Positions 22,747 to 34,500 are shown, numbered from the stretch's first letter. The stretch: 64,000 bases of DNA from Asterias amurensis (GCF_032118995.1 NC_092661.1:3970501-4034500), one strand, 5' to 3'. Notes: generated by a model from the letters alone, not told the origin. Program-made: numbers and translations.

Positions 22747-23424
22747 CTCTTCACCACACATTGATTCCCTTATTCATATCTTGAAACCTCACCTGATATT
22801 ATAATACTTTTTTACACACGGACTATGGGAGCGGAACAGCCGTACAGCGCCAGGGGCGTCACTGCGTGACGGACATGCGCGCTATATAAGAAGCCAATAT
22901 TACTTTATTATTATCCTGGAAGGTATTACGTTTTGAAGCTACGTTTTATAGCACCATGTAGTGGTTTACAAGTTGTTGTGGCGCATTCTCTGGCTGTGCT
23001 TTGTGGTCATAATGGGTCGATGTTGCTGGCAGCCAAAGGCGCCCTTGCATGCCTGCTTCTTGGTCCAAGACGTCACTATGTCATGCTCGTAAACGTAACG
23101 TTACGTAACCTAACCCTAACGTAACGTAACGTTACGTAACGTTACGTAACGTAACGTAACGAAACGAAATGTAACGTAACGTATAGTAATGTGACGCAAT
23201 GTAGCGTAGTAATGTAATGCAATGTAATGTTACGTACTTCACGTGATAATTCTACCGATGGCGCGCTTTTCTTCTTGATTTAAGTTCGGTTGATGACTGT
23301 TTGCTGGAAATCGAACCAAGAATAGACCTGCGCAATGCTAGCGGGCGATACGGCGCGCTGCCCATTATAGCGAAATTAGACTTTACGCAAAGCTAGGAGG
23401 CTTAGCATTTAAGAAAATCCCTTG
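22747..23424. repeat. Intergenic stretch with a TAACG simple-repeat block
   Basis: From 23092 to about 23235 the DNA is built of degenerate GTAACGTAACG and its palindromic form GTTACGTAAC, decaying into TGTAATGCAATG. A SINE-tail-like GTGACGGACATGCGCGCTAT is at about 22868-22890. No gene is seen. Confidence 0.7.
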
Positions 23425-23653
23425 TCAAGAGTAATAAATAAATTATAAACAACACAATTATACAAATAAGAGCAACGTAGCAAGTCTACCATGACAACTA
23501 ATGCGGTGTTTATATAAAATAAGTCGACACTGTTCATCAACTACGGTTCATTGAGTGGGGAGTAGACAATGTTGCTATCGGCAACTCAACATTTTAAGCA
23601 ATAGTGCGAAAATGTCCGTCTTGTGTAGTTTGATGTTCCTCTTGCTTGAGATG
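23425..23653 (+). pseudogene. PD-D: promoter plus signal-peptide fragment of a PAN-discoidin gene
   Basis: It is nearly identical to the 5' flank and first 14 codons of PD-C (MSVLCSLMFLLLEM, ATG at 23611), including TATATAAA at 23511-23518. Homology stops abruptly at 23653, inside the signal peptide, and the frame then reads into unrelated sequence and a stop. No PAN domain remains. If the promoter still works it would drive a short non-functional transcript. Confidence 0.8.
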
Positions 23654-24246
23654 TCTGTCGTATTAGTTAATAATTTTTTTCCCAAGGGGAAGGTGGATAT
23701 CTCTTGATTGGACTCATATTTGGGGGTAGTTTCCTTGTCGAAGGATTTGCCTGATGCTTATTTATGTCAATTCACATGGATATGTAGACTGGGTCGTAGT
23801 AAAACGTTGATATAGACAAAGAACCAGTCTACCTATAGAACATTGCGCAACAATGTTACGAAGATTAATTGACAGTTGCAACGGCTGGAAAAGCGTATAA
23901 TTATACGCTGGCCTTTTACCGCTTTTGGGCTTTTTAATCATTTTACACCACTAAATTGCGTAAACGGTGGGCCGGTGTGTCCCTTTAAAGGAGGCTTAGC
24001 CGTTACAAAAAATTCCCTTGTCAAGAGTAACTTAATACATTTACAAATAAGAGCAATGTAGCAATTGCACCATGGCAACTAATGCGGTGTTAATAATTTC
24101 ATGCTCCTTCGCTGCGCTCATACGCATAAAAAACAGTTTCACTTTTTTGTAGGACACACAACAATACACACTTTGAAAACATTATTTAGTTTCAGAATTT
24201 ATTAAAACATTGGAGTAGGCCGTTGCTAAACAACTAGAGCGGTGTT
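23654..24246. other. Spacer between PD-D and PD-E
   Basis: About 24005-24100 again matches the PD-C 5' flank (CCTTGTCAAGAGTAA, AATAAGAGCAATGTAGCAA). It is then interrupted by roughly 150 bases with a CTCCTTCGCTGCGCTCATAC hairpin-like block, after which the promoter homology resumes near 24236. Confidence 0.5.
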
Positions 24247-24254
24247 TATAAATA
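24247..24254 (+). promoter_or_regulatory. TATA box of PD-E
   Basis: TATAAATA in GCGGTGTTTATAAATAAGTC, 99 bases before the PD-E start codon and aligned with the TATA boxes of PD-C and PD-D. Confidence 0.6.
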
Positions 24255-24345
24255 AGTCAACGCTGTTCATCAACTACGGTTCGTTGAGTGGGGAGTGGGT
24301 ATTGTTTGGTATCGGCAACTCATCATTTTAAGCAATAGTGCGAAA

Positions 24346-25275
24346 ATGGCCGTCTTGAGTAGTTTGTTGCTCCTCTTCCTTGAGATGTTTCTTGAGGTTT
24401 CAGCGTCTTATAGTGTGAGTGGTCTTTACCGAGGGGTCTGGTACCAGCCGATAGAGCACAACGCCCTACTAGGCCAGTCCTTCATGAATATCTCAGGCAT
24501 CTCTGCCGTCAGATGTTCAGTTCGGTGTCTCAGCCATCATGGATGTTTCTCTTTCAACTACGATCACATCAATCAAGTCTGTCAGATGAACAACGCCAGT
24601 GCTGAGCACGTCTGTGACAACCTTCAAGGAATGCCGTATTTTTCGTATTGCGACGCAACTGCAAAACCAATGACTTGTCAGGTACTTGTAAAATTTGTTC
24701 ATCTGTATTTTTTTTCACATTTTATTGGTGACAGACATCATTTGAAGCATTTTTCTTTAGTGAAACGTAACTAAAGGGACATTTGCATGCATAATTGCTG
24801 GCAGAAAGCACTTTATGTAACCCACCATATACATAAACTGATAAACCCGTAGCAGTTTGAGATAATCGGCCATCTGGTTCACGAGAAAATAGTGGAAGTC
24901 GATAACAAATTGTGCACGACATCGACTAAAAAAAAAAAAGAAATCGATTACTGAGCGATAAAATCCAAACTGGGGTATTAGTTTTATTTATTTGCATCAA
25001 ATATGACATTTCAGAGAGAAGAATTTCAAGGGATGTTTTCTACGATCATCGTCATTAGACAGTGTCAGTTTTACAGCTGTGATCCAAGACGATTTTGTTT
25101 TCTAACCCATTCTGTATTGTTCCTTTAAAACGAAACTAAGTTTTTATTATCACTTGCAATAAAACATTTTAATTATACATCGGTGACAACTTCTTCTTTT
25201 TTGTCCTTTCTCTGAAGAATGACAATGTTTCGTGTAACGAGAAATGCGCTCCTTTGAAAGTTTGTGGGTATTTTG
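24346..25275 (+). pseudogene. PD-E: PAN-discoidin gene with only its first two exons
   Basis: Exon 1 (24346-24681) encodes the signal peptide and PAN domain and is almost identical to PD-C exon 1. Exon 2 (25218-25275) has proper AG/GT borders and encodes NDNVSCNEKCAPLKVCGYFG, with two or three Cys as in the family but otherwise divergent. No discoidin exon can be found downstream: the next 250 bases are repeat-like and then a 6.1 kb fold-back element begins at 25528. It is either a broken gene or a PAN-only product whose last exon I cannot recognise. Both visible exons are intact in frame, so recent loss of the 3' half is plausible. Confidence 0.7.
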
Positions 25276-28200
25276 GTAAGTAACCATAACATTATTTATA
25301 TTAGAAAAAAAATATATTGTATAGCGAGGAGGGTGCCCAAAGCGCTTCAAATTATTACCCCTGGTCACTGAGCCTGAATTCACTCCTTAAACCATCTCAG
25401 CTCCCTGGTGGGGAGTATGCTGCCTGTGCAACATTAATATGCGCTACTCGGCTAAATCAATCACAAGAACCATCTCTGCCCTCACAGGTACGCATTCACC
25501 CGTGGGTGGAGAGAAGCAATTATAGTCAAGAGTCAGTTCAGGTAAATAATTGACATAGTTGCTCACGGTCAAAAAATGATTTTTTTTAATACTTTGTTGG
25601 TGGAAGGGCCTTGGGGTGCAAGTAAACAAAATTGCCTTTTCAATTCTATATATAGCCCGTTGCCATGGTTACGGCTCATTTTGTTTTTTGGCCATTTTAG
25701 GCCGATTTTGGGGTTTGAAAAACTGGTTTTTAGCTCATATTTACAACTCCACCTCACCAAAATGCAAAATTATTTCAAAAAACCTTTTATATCACTACAA
25801 AGTATTATCCTTGGCCTTCCTTGAGAAAAAAATTATTGATTTAAATATCACCCTTGTGCTATTTTTGCATCATGCATTACAGTATGTTTTTAGAACTTGC
25901 AAAATCGACATTTTTACCTTATTTTTGGACCCCCAAATGTCAACTTGCCAGGGGTCTCAGAAAATTTTCCTTTCGGCTGTGATTAGGGCCAACATTGGTC
26001 TTTCCATATCTCGTGTCAAAAACTTGGGCAATTGTATCCTGTTGTTACAGTACTGCCTCAAAACTAGACTTTTTTCCCCAAAACGTGAAAAATTCCTTTT
26101 TAAGGGTCTTTTCACATAATATCGACATACGTGTCCACGGTAAAAAAAAAAGGAATATTTTTCTTATACTTTGTGGATGGTAGGGACTTGGGGTCCAAAT
26201 TAACAACATTTACATTTCAAATCATAATATAACACGTTGCCATGGTAACAGTTCATTTGTGTTTAAGCCACTTTAGGCCGATTTTGGGGTATGAAAAACT
26301 GTTTTTTTTAGTTAATATTTACAACTCCAACCCACCCAAAAACAAAAATATTTCATAAAACCTTTTACCTCACTACAAAGTATCATCCTTGGCTTTACTT
26401 GAGACAAAAAAATGTTGCTATAAATTTCACCCTTGTGCTATTTTTAGAACGTGCATTAGAGTATGTTTTTAGAACTTGCAAAATCAACATTTTCACCATA
26501 TTTTTTGCCCTCAAAATTTCATTTTGAATTGTTTTTTCTTTATATTGATTTCCTAACATTAAAAAGTAATAGTTCTATCAATCTTGCAGCTTTTCCTAAG
26601 CATTAGTGGATTACCCAACATTGATCAGGAACTGTTGATGACCTTAATTTTAGAATTTGCCCGGCCCAGCCCCAATCATATTTCTTGACATTGCATAAAA
26701 CAATGTTTTGTGAATAGCGCCTCTTTTTTGAAAGTGTTCCCTTTCGGTTGTTATTGGTGTTTTCATGTCTTCTGGGTAGGAAAAATGCACGTTCTTAAAA
26801 AAGCACAAGGGTGAAATTTATAGCAACATTTTTTTGTCTCAAGTAAAGCCAAGGATGATACTTTGTAGTGATGGAAAAGATTTTATGATTTTTTTTTTTT
26901 TTTTTTTTTGGTGGGGTGGAGTTGTAAATATTAACTAAAAATCAGTTTTTCAGACCCCCAAATCGGCCTAAAGTGGCCTAAACACAAATGAACTGTTACC
27001 ATGGCAACGTGTTATATTATGATTTGAAATGTAAATGTTGTTAATTTGGACCCCACGTCCCTACCATCCACAAAGTATAAGAAAAATATTCCTTTTTTTT
27101 TTACCGTGGACACGTATGTCGATATTATGTGAAAAGACCCTTAAAAAGGCATTTTTCACGTTTTGGGGAAAAAAGTCTAGTTTTGAGGCAGTACTGTCAC
27201 AACAGGATACAATTGCCCAAGTTTCTGACACCAGATATGGAAAGACCAATGTTGGCCCTAATCACAGCCGAAAGGAAAATTTTCTGAGACCCCTGGCAAG
27301 TTGACATTTTGGGGTCCAAAAATAGGGTAAAAATGTCGATTTTGCAAGTTCTAAAAACATACTGTAATTCATGATGCAAAAATAGCACAAGGGTGGTATT
27401 TAAAGCAATAATTTTTGTTCTCAAGGAAGGCCAAGGATGATACTTTGTAGTGATATAAAAGGTTTTTTGAAATAATGTTGCATTTTGGTGGGGTGGAGTT
27501 GTAAATATGAGCTAAAAACCAGTTTTTCAGACCACAAAATCGGCCTAAAATTGCCAAAAAACAAAATGAGCCGTAACCATGGCAACGGGCTATATATAGA
27601 ATTGGAAATGCAATTTTGTTTACTTGCACCCCAAGGCCATTCCACCCACAAAGTATTAAAAAAATTCATTTTTTGACCGTGAGCAACTATGTCAATTATT
27701 TACCTGAACTGACTCTTAAGAGTCTTTTGTCTTTTTTATTTCTGTTAAGAAAAACTTGGCAAGTGTATCCTGATGTTAACAGTACTGTCTCAAAAATAGA
27801 CTTTTTTCCTCAAACAGAAAAATGCATTTTGAATTGTTTCTTCTTCATATTGAATTTCTAACATTAAAAAGTAATAATTCTATCAATCTTGCAGCTTTTC
27901 CTTAGCACTAGTGGATTACCCAACATTGATCAGGAACTGTTGATGACCTTAATTTTACAATTTGCCCGGCCCAGCCCCAATCATATTTCTTGACATTGCA
28001 TAAAACAATGTTTTGTGAATAGCGCCTCTTTTTGTGAAAGTGTTCGGTTGTTATTGGTGTTTTCATGTCTTCTGGGTAGAAACACTGTGTTTATTGTATC
28101 CTGTTGTGACTGATCATGCCTTAAGTATAGTAATTTTTCCAAAAACAATGCATGCTCGTTAAAAATCTGGCACTGTTTCCATGCCCTTTGAGTAATGAAT

Positions 28201-28587
28201 ACAAAGTTTTTATTTAAACATAATGGTATCCAACCAAACCATAACCAATGCTTTGCCACTGAGAGTTCTTGATTTGGCTACTTTACCTATTGTATAGGTA
28301 TGATTCCCATTGCAAGTAGAGTGCGATGAGCATTCTTTACAAGTTGTCTTTAATACAGGGCCTACTCTCCTTGGTCCCTGCCTGCTACCAAATGTAAAAC
28401 TTTTCTTAGAGATAGAGATCATAAACAATGTAGTTTCTGTGCTTGCGGCAGATGGTTTGGAGCATTCAATCATATCCAACACAAACGTGGGAAATTAAAA
28501 AGCCCGCTTAAAAGTGTTGGAAAAGTTTGCCAAGATCTTATTAAAAACAATGATACTAACGATTTGCAAGATGAGCGTAAGAGATTA

Positions 28588-28814
28588 TTTAAAAGGAACA
28601 CGTTGCCTGGGATCGGTTAAGTTGGTCTTTGAAATGCGTTTGTAACGGTTTGTTTTAAAATGCATGGTTAGAAAGATGTTTTTGAGTGATACTTGTATGG
28701 ATCATTATATTCTACTTTTAAAATATCTTTCTAATCATATGCATTTTTTAATAAACGTTTACAAACGCTTTTCAAATACCAACTCGACCGATCCAAGGCA
28801 ACGTGTTCCTTTAA
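28588..28814. repeat. Family 1 element inside the fold-back element
   Basis: TTTAAAAGGAACACGTTGCC to GCAACGTGTTCCTTTAA, with most of the central palindrome deleted. Confidence 0.8.
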
Positions 28815-29770
28815 TGAAACAACATTGAAAGAAGTTGTAAAAACTTGCACCTGCTGAACATAAATAAGTAAGATGCATTTGCAGTGACAAAAGTCTATTC
28901 AGGCTAGTTTGATTATTTTTTCCATTCACTATCTTACTAATTCATAATTATTATATATGTCTCTGAGAACGATCAACAAAAAACATTGAATTGTTCATCA
29001 CGTTAAATAAACCAACTCTTTTATTGTTTGCAACAGTACAATTGAAAGGAACCCCACCATAGATGGGGGAACTGCTTACAGAAGGCCAAAGCAGGTGAAT
29101 GGCCATTTAGCCTTTTAGTCCCTGCACCGCCCGAGTTTGCTGAAATCCAATTTCTCAAGAGTCTTGCAGTAAATTACTGGAATCATATATCAAATTTTAA
29201 AAGATAGCCATGGCTTCATATGTATGCACAATTTTTTACCCTTTCGGTAATATTTGTATAAAAGTTCTCATGGGAACAATAAATGCCTCTCGTTAAACGG
29301 CTACGGTAATTTTTATGGCGAATATTTTTGTGCACGGATAAAATGAACACAATAGCTTTTTAAGGCTTTTTTCTGGCTCAATGCTCATACTGATTAAATG
29401 CGAAGGCGTTAATTTTTGACAATATCATAAATAATGAACAGTTTCCTGTTTACAAATGAGCGTTTTATTTTTCGTAAGAGCTAAATTATTTCAGATTCAT
29501 CATTAGCTTCGACAAGTCAACTGTGAAGGGAGAATAAATAACGATCTATAACAACTAGATATATTAACAAATGCGTAGACCTACTAATGACTATCGAGTT
29601 TTCTTTTGATGTTCCTTTTTTTCTACAAACACAAGCTAGCGAGGTTTCCTCGTACCGCATACAGTGTATCGCTATAATGCGGCTGGGCGGTACGGCGGCT
29701 AAATGGTTAGATACTTTGGATGCAGTACTTGCTCACTTTTAGAGCCTCTTTGTTCTGATTAGGATGATAA
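28815..29770. other. Central spacer of the fold-back element
   Basis: AT-rich, with no frame or domain recognised. It is the only part of the element between the innermost inverted segments, so it would form the loop. Confidence 0.45.
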
Positions 29771-31597
29771 TGTTTAGTTTGGTAGCGGGCAGGGGACCAA
29801 GAAGACTGTTATAAGGCCATGTAAAGACAAAAACAGTAAAGATTGCTCATCGCACTACTTCTCTTCTTGCAATGTGAATCATACCTGTACAACTAGGTAA
29901 AGTAGTTATGACAAAACAAGAACTCAGTGGCTTAAAGAGAATGGAAACAGTGCCATATTCTTTTAACAAGCATGCTCGTTTTTGTTTTTTATCAATTCAA
30001 ACTAAGGGATAACTTCAAAATGCATTTTTACTGTTTTTGGAAAAATTACCATTTTTGAGGCAGAAGTGTCAAAACAGGATACAATAAACCAAAGTGTTTC
30101 TCCCCAGTAGACGTGCAAACCATAATGATAGCCCATCAAAACAAAAGGGGAAATATTCCGAGAACCAATAAAACATTAAAGACAGTACAAACTTTCTTGA
30201 TGTGCAAGGGGAATTAAAAAATGTGACTTTCAAAAAAGAGGCGCTGTTCACAAAACTGTTATTTTATTTTATGCAATGTCAAGAAATATGATTGGGCCAG
30301 GGCCGGGGTGGGGCAAATTATAAGATCCTGATCAATGTTTGGTAATGCACTAAACCTACAAAGTGCTTATAAAAAGCTGCCAGATTGATGGAATTATAGC
30401 TAACTTCTTCATGTTATAAATTCAAAATGAAGCAAATATTTCAAAATGCATTTCTCTATGTTTTCGGGGAAAAGGGTCTATTTTTGAGACAGTTCTGTTA
30501 CATCAAGATACAATTGCCCGAGTTTTTCTTACCAGAAATAAAAAGACAAATTTTGGCCCTGATCAAAACCGAAAGGAAAATATTCTGAGACCCCTGAAAA
30601 AATGGAATTTTGAGGGCAAAAAATATGGTAAAAATGTTGATTTTGCAAGTTCTAAAAACATACTGTAATGCACGTTCTTAAAATAGCACAAGGGTGAAAT
30701 TTATAGCAATATTTTTTTGTCTCAAGTAAAGCCAAGGATGATACTTTGTAGTGATGTAAAAGGTTTTATGAAATAATTTTGTTTTTTGGTGGGGAGGAGT
30801 TGTAAATATTAACTTAAAAAAACAGTTTTTCATTCCCCCAATATCGGCCCAAAGTGGCCTAAACACAAATGAACTGTTACCATGGCAACGTGTTATATTA
30901 TGATTTGAAATGTTAATGTTGTTTATTTGCACCCCAAGTCCCTACCATCCACAAAGTATAGGAAATATATTCCTTTTCTTTTACCATGGACACGTATGTC
31001 GATACTATGTGAAAAGACCCTTAAAAAGGCATTTTTCATGTTGTTGGGAAAAAAGTCTAGTTTTGAGGCAGTACTGTCACAACAGGATACAATTGCCCAA
31101 GTTTTTGACAACAGATATGGAAAGACCACTGTTGGCCCTACTCACAGCCGAAAGGGAAATTTTCTGAGACCCCTGGCAAGTTGACATTTTGGGGTCCAAA
31201 AATAGGGTAAAAATGTTGATTTTGCAAGTTCTAAAAACATACTGTAATGCATAATGCAAAAATAGCACAAGGGTGTTATTTAAAGCAATAATTTTTTATC
31301 TCAAGGAAGGCCAAGGATGATACTTTGTAGTGATATAAAAGGTTTTTTGAAATAATGTTGCATTTTGGTTGGGTGGAGTTGTAAATATGAGCTAAAAACC
31401 AGTTTTTCAGACCCCAAAATCGGCCTAAAATGGCCAAAAAACAAAATGAGCTGTAACCATGGCAACGGGCTATATATAGAATGGAAAATGCAATTTTGTT
31501 TACTTGCACCCCAAGGCCCTTCCACCCACAAAGTATAAAAAAAATTCATTTTTTGACCGTGAGCAACTATGTCAACTATTTACCTGAACTGACTCTT

Positions 31598-31860
31598 AAG
31601 TGTCTTGCTAAGGGACACGAGTGTAACGACCGGGACTCGAACACACACTCTGCTGAACAGAAGCACCAGAGCTTGAGTTCGGTGCTCTTATCCGCTCGGC
31701 CACGACACCCTTATCCGCTCGGCCACGACACCCTACAATCCGCTCGGCCACGACACCCTTATCCGCTCGGCCACGACACCCTACAATCCGCTCGGCCACG
31801 ACACCCTTATCCGCTCGGCCACGACACCCTTATCCGCTCGGCCACGACACCCTACAATGC
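31598..31860 (-). mobile_element. SINE head with a tandem array of its pol III A-box region
   Basis: On the minus strand this is the tRNA-like SINE head (B-box at about 31630: GGGACTCGAACAC in plus sense). Its 5' end is multiplied: CCGCTCGGCCACGACACCC occurs seven times between 31691 and 31852, spaced by TTAT or TACAAT. Read in reverse, each unit contains TGGCCGAGCGG, a good A-box match from a tRNA-Leu-like ancestor. Confidence 0.75.
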
Positions 31861-31900
31861 GCTTGACATTATTTAGGTCATTGGACCCTAACATCCCTTT

Positions 31901-32244
31901 AAAGGCACTGGGCACTATTGGTAATTGTCAAAGATCAGTCTTTTTACTTGGTTTATCTCAACATATGCATAAAATAACAAGCCTGTGAAAATTTGGACTC
32001 AATTGGTCATTATACCCTGATTGCTTCGCAACTTTGTGCGCTTTCAGGTGCACAATAAAAAGGCTTCAGGCATGAAGGGTTTTAATTACATGAGTGACCT
32101 CTTTCTCAAAAACTACGTTACTTCAGAGGGAGCCGCTTCTCACAATATGTTATATTATCGACAGCTCTCCATTGCTCGTTATACCAAGAAATTTTCATGG
32201 AAACTTTTTTTGAGTAATTTTCCAACAGTGTCCAGTGTATTTCA
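31901..32244. repeat. Palindromic element, family 2
   Basis: TTAAAGGCACTGGGCACTA on the left and CAGTGTCCAGTGTATTTCAA on the right, with GGGAGCCGCTTCTCACAATA in the interior. Confidence 0.75.
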
Positions 32245-32420
32245 AAGGATTTCAGGCGTAGCTAAACTATTTTGTGACTTTTTGCAACAAAGCATTTGCC
32301 TCATTACCGTCAATATCGTAAACTTTTAGTGTTCATAATGTTATCATAATTTGCAATCTTACAGGCTTTAATGTTTATGTCAATTATGTGATAAAATATC
32401 ACTTTACGTTACAAGGAATT

Positions 32421-32545
32421 CAGGCTACATCTTCAACAATTGGGGTGACAGGGCTTTTGTTCATGCTGGTCCTTTACTTTGGAATAATTTGCCACTTAAT
32501 TAATATCCGTAACATGCTTCTATTCCGGAAACCGGCGCAATATAA
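32421..32545 (+). pseudogene. Non-LTR retrotransposon fragment (C-terminal end of reverse transcriptase ORF)
   Basis: One frame reads GDRAFVHAGPLLWNNLPL, matching the well known GDRAF...P..WN.LP motif that closes the reverse transcriptase ORF of many LINEs. It is followed at once by stops. Only about 40 codons survive. Confidence 0.65.
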
Positions 32546-32776
32546 GTGTTCCTGTTATTATTATTATAGGGGGTTTTCATCCCAGTTCGTCTAAAAACGT
32601 ATTGTTTTCCCCTGTCAGCTTCAATGTAAACATTTCTCATGAGGAATTGGTAAGCACTTTATAGAATCGGTAAGCTTTCGTATAATTAAAAGAACCTTAC
32701 AAAATTGGTTTAATGCGCTTACCTGACAGCAACTGTTTTGTTAGCACACAAAATGAAGTAAGTATGTAATGCTCCT

Positions 32777-33154
32777 TTAAAGGCAGTGGACACTGCCTAA
32801 AACCTTAATCTTAAGCATAAAACCTTACTTGGTAACGAGTAATGAGGAGAGGTTGCTAGAATAATACATTGTGAGAAACGGCTCCCTCTAAAGTGAAGTA
32901 GTTTTCGGGAAAGTATTTTTTCACGAATTTGATTTTGAGACCTCAGAATTCGAAGTTGAGGTCTCGAAATCAAGCATCTGAAAGCACACAACTTCGTGTG
33001 ACAAGGATGTTTTTTCTTTCATAGTTGAGCAAATGAAAGAGTTTTCACAAATTGAGCTAAAACTTTCACAGGTTTGTTATTTGATGCATATGTTGAGATA
33101 CACCGAGTGAGAGGACTGGTCTTAGACAAACACCAATAGTGTCCAGTGTCTTTA
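32777..33154. repeat. Palindromic element, family 2, complete copy
   Basis: TTAAAGGCAGTGGACAC to AGTGTCCAGTGTCTTTA, with the central GAGGTCTCGAAATCAA palindrome. Confidence 0.8.
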
Positions 33155-33349
33155 CACAATGTACTTCAATATAAATAAATATAACACATGTTGTTAATTT
33201 CTGTTTAAAGGGATTCGATACCTTTTGTGTATCACGTTTTTGCGGTGACATTAGTTCCAATATACGATTTAAAGATCTTCAAAATAAAATGATTCGTGCA
33301 TTGATTCCCGATTCCATTATAATCCCAACAAACGTCATTCATTCAATCA

Positions 33350-33712
33350 TTAAAGGATTTGGGTACCTTTTCAAAATGTCCATAGATTTTCATAAAACTT
33401 ACAGGATTTGAAGATAATGATAATGGAAAGCTTCCTTTCAAATTTTACTTACTGAGGTGCTGTAAATTGGGAGAAATGAGTGAAACAATGTCATGAAAAT
33501 ACGTTTGTAAATAATTAAAATATTTGTCATCTCATGAGACGAAAATTATTTTCATGACATTGTTTTACTCATTTCCCGAAAACTACAGCACCTCAGCACG
33601 TAATATTTTTCAGGAAAGCTTTCTACTATCATTATCTTCAAACTGTGTAAATTTAGTGTAAATCTGTGGAAATTGTGTTTTTTGTCCTACAAAAGTTACA
33701 TAGACACTTTAA
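33350..33712. repeat. Palindromic element, family 4, complete copy
   Basis: TTAA on both sides. The arms contain TTTGAAGATAATGATAATGG and its complement CATTATCTTCAAAC, and GAGTGAAACAATGTCATGAA with its complement. The half copy at 6243-6435 and the related elements begin the same way. Confidence 0.8.
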
Positions 33713-33892
33713 TCTGAAGAGTTTAATGTAAAATGTAGGAGCAGTTACCATTTAATAAAAACAACATTAGTTTCAGTTTTGAAGCTCTTCTGTTATAAAC
33801 TTTGTATCAGCGCAATCCTCCAGATAGTATGTTTTTAAACTCTTGTTAAACTCTTGTTTGCCGACCGTAAAACTGTGGAGTTAGTGACATTC

Positions 33893-34045
33893 TCTCATAC
33901 CTCGGCTACGGTATCCTCCGGATGTCCCGTGAGGACGTACGCCCCGCATCCATAACACAATACAAAAACAACCACAACCAATATATACATCTTTTTCCAA
34001 AGTTTCAATATGGTTGAAGAAATATACGAGGTCTTCATGGATCAA
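33893..34045 (-). pseudogene. Inverted fragment of an IgR1-type receptor gene (5' end)
   Basis: Read on the minus strand from the ATG at 33990 it encodes a signal peptide MYILVVVVFVLCYGCGA and then TGHPEDTVAEV, very close to the start of IgR1 (MYPSVVLVVLVLSYGCGA, TGHPEDTVAEVGENAT). The codon after EV is TGA where IgR1 has GGA, and homology ends about 12 bases later. It lies head-to-head with IgR1, 745 bases away. Confidence 0.85.
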
Positions 34046-34249
34046 GTAGAATTTTTTTTTTGGGTGTTTAGAAACTCTACGATCTCCAAATGTATTATTT
34101 TCCCAGTTTATTTCAATAACAAAAGTCTTTATCATTCGCCAAACAAAATTGGATTTAAAAAGCCACCGACACTATTATTAGCTCTTTTATAAAAATATGC
34201 TTGTGTTTTCTCTATTATTCTTCCTCTTTTGCATCAAGTTCAACAACTG

Positions 34250-34500
34250 TTTTAGGTTTTGACAAGCAGGAAGTATTTTTTTATCGTTTGTTCCTGTATT
34301 TTTTCTTGAGTTGTTTAAAAACCCTTGCCCGAGGCAGTTCAGAATGACAACTGGATCGAATACCTCAATTTACACGACAATTTATTTTTATAAAGAGAAA
34401 GCGTTTTCGTGTTCCTTTTTGGTGTACGGTTTACGTAATTCCGCTTTTGTAGCAGATGTTCTACAAAGACAAAATACATTTTCTTGTTGTTCACCAGCAA
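34250..34500 (-). other. Inverted copy of an IgR1-type 3' flank
   Basis: The reverse complement of about 34255-34340 matches 39007-39085 (downstream of IgR1) and 54545-54650 (downstream of IgR4), sharing for example the complement of GACAAGCAGGAAGTATTTT. On the minus strand a receptor 3' flank is therefore followed by a receptor 5' end (33893-34045), as if two neighbouring units had once stood there in reverse. Confidence 0.7.

Larger units (their letters stand above)
25528..31597. mobile_element. Large fold-back element with long inverted repeats
   Basis: The left end AAGAGTCAGTTCAGGTAAAT at 25528 is matched by its complement ending at 31597. About 950 bases of left arm (25528-26480) pair with 31597-30610. 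A third copy of the arm, inverted relative to the left end, ends at 27718, so 25528-27718 is a fold-back on its own. Each arm contains two related sub-repeats (for example 25545-25930 and 26155-26500, sharing CACAAAGTAT, GTTGCCATGG, GGCCTAAA-type blocks). Further inner segments (27720-28500 and 30600-29770) are also inverted copies. A small frame at 28482-28210 (minus), with TCKECSSHSTCNGNHTY, lies in the inner arm and its decayed mirror is at about 29780-29900. It might be a captured coding fragment, function unknown. The architecture resembles sea urchin TU and Drosophila FB elements. No obvious target duplication was seen. Confidence 0.75.

Noticed and set aside
23110..23125. Telomere-like CCTAACCCTAAC
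   Set aside because: It is a single short match inside a degenerate TAACG repeat, not a telomeric array.
25616..27670. Numerous 60-170 codon frames in the fold-back arms
   Set aside because: The same peptides appear in both orientations because the arms are inverted copies; none has a recognised domain.
31608..31876. Repetitive Arg/Pro/His-rich open frames
   Set aside because: They arise from the tandem A-box array of a SINE, not from a gene.
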